Positions 44,851 to 53,548 of a DNA stretch of 64,000 nt are shown one piece after another. The notes under the pieces are model-generated. The model was not told the origin of the DNA and ran no database searches. It was given only the letters and a program-made list of their open reading frames with translations. The stretch covers positions 104,481,849-104,545,848 of the forward strand of contig NC_050104.1 of the NCBI RefSeq assembly GCF_902167145.1. Reading direction: 5' to 3'. Origin of the DNA: Zea mays (lineage: Eukaryota > Streptophyta > Magnoliopsida > Poales > Poaceae). A program made the position numbers and the translations under genes. Position 1 is the stretch's first letter, and each line of letters opens with the position of its first letter.

Positions 44851-44863
44851 GGCTCTGATACGA
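44851..44863 (-). promoter_or_regulatory. A primer-binding site (one mismatch)
   Basis: Minus strand TCGTATCAGAGCC next to the LTR remnant; differs from the TGGTATCAGAGCC of B at one base. Confidence 0.8.
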
Positions 44864-44865
44864 AT

Positions 44866-44895
44866 TGAAAGTCGCCTAGACGGGGGATGAATAGG
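44866..44895 (-). repeat. A 5' LTR remnant, 30 bp
   Basis: TGAAAGTCGCCTAGACGGGGG onward corresponds to the last 30 bp of the LTR (compare 45556-45585). It then joins C sequence at CATGATCC; GCA is shared by both sides of the joint. Confidence 0.85.
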
Positions 44896-45555
44896 CATGA
44901 TCCGAACTGGGTGTTGACCATGTAGGAGGAGCTAAACAATTTCAAGAGAAATGAAGTATGGAGTTTGATGCCACATCCTAAATAAAATTTTGTGGGGACC
45001 AAGTGGGTGTTCCGCAACAAACAAGACGAGTACAGGGTGGTGACAAGAAACAAGGCGAGACTTGTGGCAAAAGGATATGCCCAAGTCGCAGGTTTGGATT
45101 TTGAGGAGACTTTTGCTCCTGTAGCTAGGCTTGAGTCTATTCGCATACTATTATCCTATGATGCTCACCATTATTTTAAGCTCTATCAAATCGACGTGAA
45201 GAGTGCCTTCCTTAATGGGCCAATCAAGGAGGGTGTATGTGGAGCAACCCCTGGCTTCGAGGATGACAAGTACCCCGACCATGTGTATAAGCTCTCTAAG
45301 GTGCTCTATGGATTTAAGCAAGCCCTAAGAACATAGTATGAATGCCTTAGAGACTTCCTTATTTCTAATGCTTTTCAAGGTTGGGAAAGCTAATCCTACT
45401 CTTTTCACTAAGACTTGCAATGGTGATTTTTTATATGCCAAATATATGTCAATGAAATAATATTTGGTTCTACTAATCAAAAGTCATGTGAGGAGTTTAG
45501 CAAGTGATGATGTACAAATTCGAGATGTCCATGATGGGAGAGTTGATTTACTTCC
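44896..45555 (+). pseudogene. pol: C part 2: copia RT, including a duplicated 445-bp segment
   Basis: 44896-45340 repeats 20026-20470 with nine differences by my count, including the same two nonsense codons and the same frame error. Beyond 45340 it continues RT ([11 protein letters not shown], about 45340; the YVDD region reads VNE near 45450), ending at the CTTCC target site of a solo LTR. It is therefore the true continuation of C, whereas the copy at 20026-20470 ends in A's LTR. Confidence 0.88.
45551..45555. repeat. Target-site duplication of the solo LTR, left copy (CTTCC)
   Basis: CTTCC, repeated at 46686-46690. Confidence 0.93.
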
Positions 45556-46685
45556 TGAAAGTCACCTAGAGGGGGGGGTGAATAGGCAAATCTGAAATTT
45601 ATAGATTTTAAGCACAATCTACAAGCCGGGTTAGCGTTAGAAATAAAAGCGAGTCCGAAGGAGAGGGCGAAAACAAATCACAAGCAAATGAAGCGGATGA
45701 CACGGTGATTTGTTTTACCGAGGTTCGGTTCTTGCAAACCTACTCCCCGTTGAGGTGGTCACAAAGACCAGGTCTCTTTCAACCCTTTCCCTCTCTCAAA
45801 CGGTCACCTAGACTGAGTGAGCTTTTCTCCTCAATCAATTGGGACACTTAGTCCCCACAAGGACCACCACACAATTGGTGTCTCTTGCTTTGATTACAAT
45901 GTTGTTGAGAACAAGAAATGGGAAGAAGAAAAGCGATCCAAGCAACAAGAACTCAAATGAACACAAATGTCTCTCTCTCACAAGCCACTAAATCTTTGGA
46001 ATGTGTTTGGGACTTGGAGAGGATTTGATATTTGCTTTTGTGTCTTGGAATGAAGTCTAGAGCTCTTGTATTGAATGTATTTATAGCCCCAACCACCAAA
46101 ATGGCCGTTGAGAGGGGCTGTTGTCGATGGGCGCACCGGACAGTCCGGTGCGCCAACCACGTCACCCAACCATTAGGGTTCGACCGTTGGAGCTTCTGAC
46201 AGCTAGGCCACCGGAGAGTTCGGTGGTGCACCGGACAGTCACTGTTCACTGTCCGGTGCACCTTCTGGCGCCTGCTCTGACTCTGCGCGTGCTGTCCGCG
46301 CACTGTTCACGCACTGTTCACTTTTGCAGACGGCCGTTAGCGCTGTTAGCCGTTGCTCCGCATGGCACACCGGACAGTCCGGTGCTACACCGGAGAGTCT
46401 GGTGAATTATAGTGGAGTGGCTTTCCAAAAACCCGAAGCTGAGCAGTTCAGAGTCGTTCTCCTTGGTGCACCAGAAACTGTCCGGTGCGCCAGACCAGGG
46501 CAGCCTTTGGTTGGTTTTGCTCCTTTCTATTTGAACCCTTTCTTGGACTTTTTATTGGTTTGTGTTGAACCTTTGGCACCGGTAAAACTTATAATCTAGA
46601 GCAAACTAGTTAGTCCAATTATTTGTGTTGGGCAATTCAACCACCAAAATCATTTAGGAAAACGTTTGACCCTATTTCCCTTTCA
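45556..46685 (-). repeat. Solo LTR of A's family
   Basis: 1130 bp, minus strand TGAAAGGGAAATAGGG to GTGACTTTCA, flanked by a perfect CTTCC duplication. TATA box CTATAAATA on the minus strand at about 46077-46085; CCGGACAGTCCGG palindromes at 46129-46500. A solo LTR with an intact target duplication arises by recombination between the two LTRs of one insertion. Confidence 0.93.
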
Positions 46686-46802
46686 CTTCCTCAGATTTCA
46701 AGTAAAGCAAATCAAGGAAGGGACATTCATCTTTCAAATGAAGTACACACAAGATATCCTAAAGAAGTTTGAGATGAAGGATGCAAAGCCTGCTAATATG
46801 CT
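46686..46802 (+). pseudogene. pol: C part 3: copia RT fragment
   Basis: Reads FQVKQIKEGTF, YTQDILKKFEMKDAKPAN, collinear with E1 4790-4900. The first five bases are the right CTTCC copy, and the last five (46798-46802, ATGCT) are the target site of H. Confidence 0.88.
46798..46802. repeat. Target-site duplication of H, left copy (ATGCT)
   Basis: ATGCT here and ACGCT at 61727-61731; one difference, consistent with later mutation. Confidence 0.85.
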
Positions 46803-48347
46803 TGTCGGCGTTTCAAACCCGGGGGGTCCCTGGACCGATGAGTAAATTGTCGCCGCGTGCCCCAGCCCAGATGGGTCGGCGCGAGACGGAGCGCGAAGGG
46901 GGGAAGAGAAGCCGAAGGGAGACAGGCGTCAAAGGGGAAACCTGCGGCCTTTGTGTTTGTCCCGCGCCCAGGTCGGGTGCGCTTGCAGTAGGGGGTTACA
47001 AGCGTCCACGCGGGAGGGAGCAAGCGGCCTCACGCGAGCGCCGTCCCGTCCTTCCCCACGCGGCCAACCTCCGTAAGAGGGCCCTGGACCTTCCTTTTAT
47101 AGGCGTAAGGAAAGGATCCAGGTGTACAATGGAGGGTGTAGCTGTGTGCTAACGTGTCTAGCGGAGGAGAGCTAGCGCCCTAAGTACATGCCATCGTGGC
47201 AGCCGGAGAGGTTTTGGCACCCGGTTCGTGTGGTGTCGTGGCCGTCGGAGGAGCGCTGGAGCCTGGCGGAAGGACAGCTATCGGGGCTGTCGAGTCCTTG
47301 CTGACGTCCTCTTGCTTCCGTAAGGGGGCTGAGAGCCGCCGTCGTCATAGAGCATGCGGGGCGCCATCATTACTTGTTTACCGGAGCGAGCCAGATGGGA
47401 CGCCGGTCTTGTTCCCCATAGCCTAAGTCAGCTTGGGGTAGGGTAATGATGGCGCCTCCTGTGACGTGGTCGGTCCAAGCCCTGGGTTGGGCGAGGTGGA
47501 GGCTCCTTCGAGGCCGAGGTCGAGTCCGAGCCCCTGGGTCGGGCGAGGCGGAGACCGTCGGCTGAGGCCAGGGCTGTGTTCGAGCCCTGGGGTCGGGCGA
47601 AGCGGAGTTCGTCGTCTTCCAGGGCTGAGCCCGAGTCCGAGCCCTGGGTCGGGTGAGGCGGAGTTCGTCATCTTCCGGGACTGAGCCCAAGTCCGAGCCC
47701 TGTGGTCGGGCGAAGCGGAGTTCGTCGTCTTCCAGGGCTAAGCCCGAGTCCGAGCCCTGGGTCGGGCGAGGCGGAGTTCGTCGTCTTCCGGGGCTGAGCC
47801 CGAGTCCGAGCCCTGGGGTCGGGCGAGGTGGAGTTCGTCGTTTTCCGGGGCTGAGCCCGAGTCCGAGCCCTGGGTCGGGCGAGGCGGAGCTTCCTATGGC
47901 GCTCGAGGCCAGACTTGGCTGCTGTCAGCCTCACTCTGTCGAGTGGCACAACAGTCGGAGCGGCGCAGGCGGCGCTGTCCTTTTGTCAGGCCAGTCGGTG
48001 GAGCGGCGAAGTGACTACGGTCACTTCGGCTCTGTCGACTGAAGGGCGCGCGTCAGGATAAGGTGTCAGGCCACCTTTGCATTAAATGCCCCTGCAATAC
48101 GGTCGGTCGTCATAGCGATTGGGCCAAGGTTGCTTCTCGGCGAAGACTTGGCCTCGGGCGAGACGTGAATCCTCCGGGGTCGGCTGCCCTTGCCCGAGGC
48201 TAGGTTCGGGTAGGGCGAGATCGTGTCCCTTGAGTGGACCGAGCCTTGACTTAATTGTACCCATCAGGCCTTTGCAGCTTTGTGCTGATGGGGGTTACCA
48301 GCTGAGATTAGGAGCCTTGAGGGTACCCCTAATTATGGTCCCCAACA
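46803..48347 (-). repeat. H 3' LTR
   Basis: 1545 bp, plus-strand ends TGTCGGCGTTTC and GGTCCCCAACA. A minus-strand TATAAAA lies at 47095-47101. At 47590-47885 about five copies of a near 59-bp unit (GGGTCGGGCGAGGCGGAGTT, CGTCTTCCGGGGCTGAGCCC) are tandemly repeated. ORFs such as 46781-47152 recur in the other LTR and are not genes. Confidence 0.93.
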
Positions 48348-48362
48348 GTAGCCCCCGAGCCT
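48348..48362 (-). promoter_or_regulatory. H polypurine tract
   Basis: Minus strand GGCTCGGGGGCTAC directly before TGTTGGGGACC; placement rather than purine content supports it. Confidence 0.6.
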
Positions 48363-49620
48363 CGAAGGGAGTGTTAATACTCGCTTGGAGGCTTTGTCAC
48401 ACTTTTTTGCAAGGGGACCGGCCTTTCTCGGTTGCGTTTTGTTCCGGTGGGTGCGCGCGAGCGCAGCCGCCGGGTGTAGCCCCCGAGGTCTCGGAGGAGT
48501 GGTTTGACTCCTACGAGGTCTTAGTGCGTTTCGCAATGCTTCGGCCAGTCTGGTTGTTCCCTCATGCGAGCTGGTCGTAGCCCGGGTGCACGGTCGGGTC
48601 CCAAGTTCTTGGGCTGGTATGTTGACGCTGTCAACGGTTTGGCCGGAGCCGGGTTTTGCGAGAGCAGCCCCGAGCCTCCGCACAGGGCGAGAGGACGGTC
48701 AAGGACAGACTCGACTTTTTTACATACGCCCCTGCGTCGCCTTTCCGCAAGGAGGAGGGGGGAAAAGCGCCATGTTGCCCTTGGAGGGCGCCGAACATGG
48801 TGTTTCCAGCGAGCTGCTGACAGGTAATCCGAGTGGACGCCCGTGCCCCATTTGTTAGGGGTCGGCTAGAGGCCCGGAGGCGCGCTCCAAAAGTACCTGC
48901 GGGTGATCTGCCGGACCAGGTCCCCTTTTGACGGGGTTCGAGGGCTCGATGCCTCCCTCTGATGGGATTCCGTTACACGATCGTTCCCGCTGGTCTCATA
49001 AATGTCCTAGGGTACCTCGGGAGCGTAGCCCGAGCCTTGGTTATGTATCGAACGTACCTAGGGTCATCCCTCGCTCTGCGTCTGAGGCGGCTGTGAACCC
49101 TTCGAGGGCCAGCCTACGAACCCCTGATCAGTAGTGGGCGCGGAGCCCGAGTGGCCTGAGGCGGCCGTTGAACCTTTCCGAGGGGCCGGCCTTCGAACCT
49201 CTGACCAGTAGTGGGTGCGGAGCCCGAGCGCTCTGAGGCGGCTGTTGAACCCCTCCGAGGGGCCAGCCTTCAAACCTCTGATCAGTAGGGGGGCTCGGGG
49301 CCCGTTTCCTTCGCGGAGAAGGATCCCTTTCGGGGTATCCCCCTTTCCCGGTCCCTGTTGTAAGAGAGAGAGGAAAAGGAAAAGGATACGAAATCGAATG
49401 ACGTGGCATACCTTTTTTGACGCGGTCATTATGGCGAAGGCGAAGCGTTGCCCGCTTCTCCTGCCAAAGATGCCGCCTGTCCCGCCGCAGAGTTAACGCG
49501 ACGGGACAAGTGGTTCGCTGGGCGACCGTTGCGCGTGTGCGAGCCGTTCGAGGAACGAGCGTTTCGCTTTGAGTTTTGAATACCGCGGTGGGTTCGGGCG
49601 ACGCGTTGAACGGGTCTCGC
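48363..49620. other. H non-coding region between 3' LTR and antisense gene
   Basis: GC-rich, no supported ORF. Contains three tandem copies of a 74-76 bp unit (starts near 49083, 49157 and 49233; shared TGAGGCGGC and CGGAGCCCGAG). It probably holds the upstream region of the antisense gene. Confidence 0.65.
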
Positions 49621-49628
49621 CTGGGTCT

Positions 49629-49637
49629 TTATATATT
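49629..49637 (+). promoter_or_regulatory. TATA box of the antisense gene in H
   Basis: TTTATATAT on the + strand about 135 bp before the ATG at 49771, the same geometry as in Z (TATA 25310, ATG 25461). Confidence 0.6.
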
Positions 49638-50690
49638 CGGGAGAGGGTCCGGTGATGGTTCTTTGCTCTGCTACTTGTCTCCTCCTTAGGTTTTCACAAC
49701 CCGAGGGATTAGCCAGAGAAAGGGAAACCGCCCACCCAATCCTTTCCGCCGACACCTCCTCCGCTTGGTGATGGCCGACTGGGTGACCATTATTCCGCCG
49801 CGCGACTCATGGCCTTTCTCCACAGTCACGGCGGATGACCTAGAGGCCCTCGTCGCCGAGGGTTTACTTCGCCCTCTCTCCGATGAGAGGCAGCAGGAGT
49901 GGATGCCCCCCCCCCCGAGCGGAGCCGCCCCGTCCCCGCCACCGGGGTATGTCGTGAGCTTCGTCTCCTTCCACGAGCGGGGGTTCGGAGTGCCGGCAAG
50001 CCGCTTTATGCGGGCGATTTTGCATGTCTACGGGGTGGAGCTGCACAACCTCAGCCCTAACTCCATCTCGCAAGCCGCCATCTTCGTAGCGGTTTGCGAA
50101 GGGTACTTGGGGATTGACCCTCACTAGGACCTGTGGACTCATCTCTTCTCCGCGGAGCTTTTTGCTTCGCCGACGGGGGAGAGAAGGGTCCGCGCGGCAG
50201 TGCGAGCCGGTGGCTGCATCCTCCAGCTGAGGCAGGCGCGGGCGCCGCAGTACATTCCCGCCATCCTTGCGTCCTCGAACAAAGGGTGGCAGCGCCGGTG
50301 GTTCTATCTCCGAAATGACGAAGGGAGGCTCCCGTCGTTTACTCAGCGAGTGGTCACCGTCGCCGCCGATGCTTGGCGCTACGGGACCCCGCACGACAGA
50401 CAGAAGAATCTCCAGCCCCTTCTGAAGGCCCTGGAGGTGTTGCGGAAAGAGGGCTCACCGCTGCGGGGATGATTGCCGCCATCCATCGCCGGAGGGTGCT
50501 TCCCTTGGTGAAGCGGCGGTTGCCGCTTTGGGAGATGACGGCAGAGGCCGACTTGGAGGGTTCGCGGATGTCCTCGGATCCCCTCCCCATCGATGACCTC
50601 CACGGGCGGGTAGCCGTCGCGTTGGGAAAACCGGACGCCGGCGCCCTTTCCCAGCCCTTGATGCGTCCCGACCGCGGGTGTGTGTCCCTG

Positions 50691-50768
50691 GTGAGTGTCC
50701 GCTCCTTCTTTCTCCTTGCGTCGGATTGCCCTTGGTCCTCACGGCCGAGACTTTTCGCCTGTCTCCAG
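50691..50768 (+). other. Intron 1 of H antisense gene
   Basis: 78 bp, CTG/GTGAGTG to CTGTCTCCAG/GAG. A multiple of three, so it can also be read through; the donor is a near-perfect plant consensus. Confidence 0.65.
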
Positions 50769-51433
50769 GAGGTAGGGTGTCACAAGCCTTCCCATCCACC
50801 GGTCCCGGAGGACACGGTGGACCGAGCTGCGCGGCGGGTTGCCGCGGAGAAGAGGAAGGAGAAAAAGGACGTGAAGAAGGCTCGGGCCCGCGAGCGGACG
50901 CGGGTCCGAGACGCCTTGGAAAAGCTCCGTCGCCGGTAGAAGAGGGATGGACTCCTGAGGGAGCCGTCGCCGGAAACGCCTAACGACGACGACGATGAAG
51001 ACGATGACGAAGATGACGATATGGCTGCTCGCCTTGGCCTCAACCCGGGCTTGAGGCTAGGCCAGGAGTCGTCAAGCCAGCCCCCGAGCGGGCTGGCGCC
51101 GTCGGTTTCTGAGGCCGGGACGCCGGGGTCCCGGTCCGAAGAGCGGGGGCAGACCGAGGGGGTACTTGACCCCTCGGCTGGGGAAGTTGAGGTGACCCCG
51201 GGGAGTCAGGCCGAGCTGCCTGTTCCCCGAAAACCATCGCCCGTGCCGGCTGCGCAGGAGGGCGATTCTCAGTTCATCGTGGCAGCGTCTGGGCAGTCCG
51301 TCTCCTGGGCGTCTGGGGCGCCCAAGGCGAGGATGGTACCGAAGCTGGCAGCGAGGCAGACCTCTGCGGTACCTTCGGGGGTCGAGGTTCGAGATACCTC
51401 CCCACAGGCACGGTTGATCATGGCCCGGAGTGG

Positions 51434-51507
51434 GTAAGTACCTTAGGATGTCTTCGTCTCGGCTCCCCCTTTGTATGTCCCGATCCTGACTTTCCTTTCC
51501 TCCTTAG
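51434..51507 (+). other. Intron 2 of H antisense gene
   Basis: 74 bp, TGG/GTAAGTA to CCTCCTTAG/C. Splicing restores the frame (GG plus C gives Gly) into the long open frame that contains 51644-52111. Confidence 0.75.
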
Positions 51508-52111
51508 CAAGCGGAGTCATGGCCCGACCGATCTGGCTCCCCGGAAGGTCCTCAAGACGGCGTCGGCCTCCACAGCCGGTGCCGCGCCGGGCCTCGCCGG
51601 CCAGCTGACCTTCTCGCAAGATGCCCCACAGCGGGGGGCTCAGGTGGCTCCAGTTGCCGTGGAGCGAGTACCCGAGGCCGGCTCTTCTGTCGAGGCGGTC
51701 GTCGCGCTACGGGAGGCGGCTGGCGCGGCCGTGGCCTCGGGCCCACCAGACATGCCGCCGGCGCTGGCGCCGGCTGCTGCCGAAGCCGTTGCCGTCCTGG
51801 CCGTGGAGCGACCCATCGCCGCCGACGCTGAGATGGCCGAGGCGTCGCTACTTGATGTCTCGGAGGAGGGGGGCGTGGAACCGCGACCCGTCCCGCCGAC
51901 CGGCAGCCTTGTCCCTGCGCGGCGGAGCTCCGAGGGGTGGCGCCAGTTGCTCCGGTTCCGGACCCGTGAGGCCTCGGATCCCTTCTTCGTTCTTGACGAT
52001 GAGCGGGAGGAGCAGTCTTGGGACGAGCTCCGCGAGTGTGCCGAGGCAACGGTGGGGTCGCTTCGGTCATACTTGGAGGTCTTTTGCAGGGACATCCCCA
52101 AGATTCTCTAG

Positions 52112-52180
52112 GTAATGATTTCAGGTATACCTTTTTCGTGATCAAGGCGTCCTTTGTGACGCCCCGCTTCCTTCCCTCAG
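52112..52180 (+). other. Intron 3 of H antisense gene
   Basis: 69 bp, TAG/GTAATGA to CTTCCCTCAG/GAT. The last exon codon is TAG, most simply a former CAG. Confidence 0.65.
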
Positions 52181-52547
52181 GATCTGACGGATCTGAGCGC
52201 CGCCAAGTCATCGTTCATCCGCCGCGAGGTAGATGTCTAGGGTTCGCTGCGATCCCTGAGGACCTCGCTTGCCAAGGCTTCCACGCGCCTCTCCCAGCAG
52301 GGCGCCGAGGTGGCGGACCTTCGGTTGCTCTATGCCGATCTGGGAGCAGAGGCAGCAGCGGCACGCGCAAAGGTGCAGCGGCGGCAGTCGGAGCTTGACC
52401 AGGTCACCGATGAGCGGGACCAATCTCGGGGCCGGGCCACCGAGGCCGAAAGTCGGGCCACCGAGGCCGAAAGCCGGGCCGGAGCCCTTGCAGCAGACCT
52501 AGCCGTAGCCCAAGCCGCATCCTCGGAGCAGCGTGCCCGAGCCGGAG

Positions 52548-52629
52548 GTATGTCCTGGCTGTTTTAAGTTTTCGTTTCAGCTCGGTTCCTCCGCTTGTGT
52601 TTGAGGTCTTGCGCTTTGGCTGTTCGCAG
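52548..52629 (+). other. Intron 4 of H antisense gene
   Basis: 82 bp, GGAG/GTATGTC to TGTTCGCAG/AGC. Splicing joins G plus AG into a Glu codon and enters the frame that runs to 53087. Confidence 0.75.
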
Positions 52630-53087
52630 AGCTCGAGTCTGCCCTTGATGAGTCCATCAGGACGCTTGCTCAGGCGGCCGAGCAGAGGGAGGCCGACCAC
52701 GCGGCCATGTCTGAGTCTATCTCGGCTTTCTGCCGGGTCTTTGGCTTCGGCGACGTCCCCTCGGGAAGCTCCCCTCAAAGTCGCCTGTAGGCCTTGGGTG
52801 ACCATGTACGTGGCAGACTCCGCGAGGTGCTACATCACGGCGTCAGGCGGGCCTTCGCCGTGCTTGCTTCCCACTACGTCATGGATCTGGAGCGGGTCAG
52901 CGAGGGGTATTGCCTCCCTGACGAAGATGAAGCCGCCCTGGCTGAAGTCTAGAGGCTCGACGTAGTGATGGCAACCACCTTCGAGGTAGAGATCCTCCCG
53001 CCTGCGCCGTCGTCCGAGGCCGGGGCGTACTTTGCCGAGGGTGGGGATGAAGCCGGGGGCGCGGCTCCTTCTCCGGGCGACGTCTGA

Positions 53088-53548
53088 CTTTGCCGAAGCA
53101 ATTTTCTTTGAATGCATATGTGTCTTTTGCGGCCGCTGAGGCCCGAACACTTTATTATCATAGTATAAAGTTGTGCTCCTTTTCCTTCCATTTTGCGTAT
53201 CCGGCGCCGTTCGTCAGTAGCAGGGTGGCTTGCCCAAGTAGGAGTCATTTTTCGTGGTAGGTGACGAGTGAGGTATCCGTATCCCAGAGGTGTAGGAGTC
53301 CCTCGGCTCGGTCGGCCTTGCCACTTACATGCGCCCTCGTTCGCTTCTTGGGTCCTGCTACTGATATAGCCGGGGAACGCAGAAGCCTTTTTGATGGAAG
53401 ACTTTTTTTCGAGGAAAATTTTGACACAGAGGGGGTTCCCCCCTTTTAGCCCTCGAGGGAGGGTCGGGCTTTGCCGAGGCAAGGCTGACCCTTCCTTGAT
53501 GACTAGACTTCGTGTGTGAACGAGGTGTACAAATAACTTGAAAGCATC
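53088..53548. other. H spacer between convergent antisense gene and pol ends
   Basis: The antisense gene (+) and pol (-) end facing each other about 460 bp apart. No ORF or repeat is supported; both transcripts could terminate here. Confidence 0.5.

Larger units (their letters stand above)
20468..44895 (-). mobile_element. A: Sirevirus-type Ty1/copia element, minus strand, both LTRs truncated
   Basis: Runs right to left: 30-bp remnant of the 5' LTR (44866-44895), primer site, gag (44808-42594), then element B, then the RT end and RNase H (22630-21821), 3' untranslated region, polypurine tract, and a 567-bp part of the 3' LTR (21034-20468). About 2.8 kb of gag-pol (equivalent to E1 2006-4819) is missing at the B junction. 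Its LTR matches the solo LTR at 45556-46685. Confidence 0.88.
49771..53087 (+). pseudogene. Decayed five-exon antisense gene in H
   Basis: Starts MADWVTIIPPRDSWPFS. Proposed exons: 49771-50690, 50769-51433, 51508-52111, 52181-52547 and 52630-53087; each intron has GT-AG ends and the frame is kept across every joint. The N-terminal region (GFGVPASRFMRAILHVYGVE, then WRRRWFYLRND-like text near 50295) matches the layout of the Z gene and the Pfam Transposase_28 type. Acidic and Pro/Ala-rich linkers, an Ala/Glu/Arg coiled coil (52260-52700) and an acidic C-terminus follow, ending at TGA 53085. Breaks: six in-frame TAG codons (50125, 50937, 52109, 52238, 52788, 52950) and one frame error near 50453. 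Function unknown. Confidence 0.78.

Noticed and set aside
46781..47152. ORF starting in copia RT and running into H's LTR, recurring in part at 60166-60471
   Set aside because: Crosses an element boundary and matches the other LTR of H; not a gene.
51552..52211. 219-codon minus-strand ORF in H
   Set aside because: It is the complement of antisense-gene exons 3-4; composition is Pro/Arg-rich as expected for a shadow frame, and no Gag/Pol motif is present.
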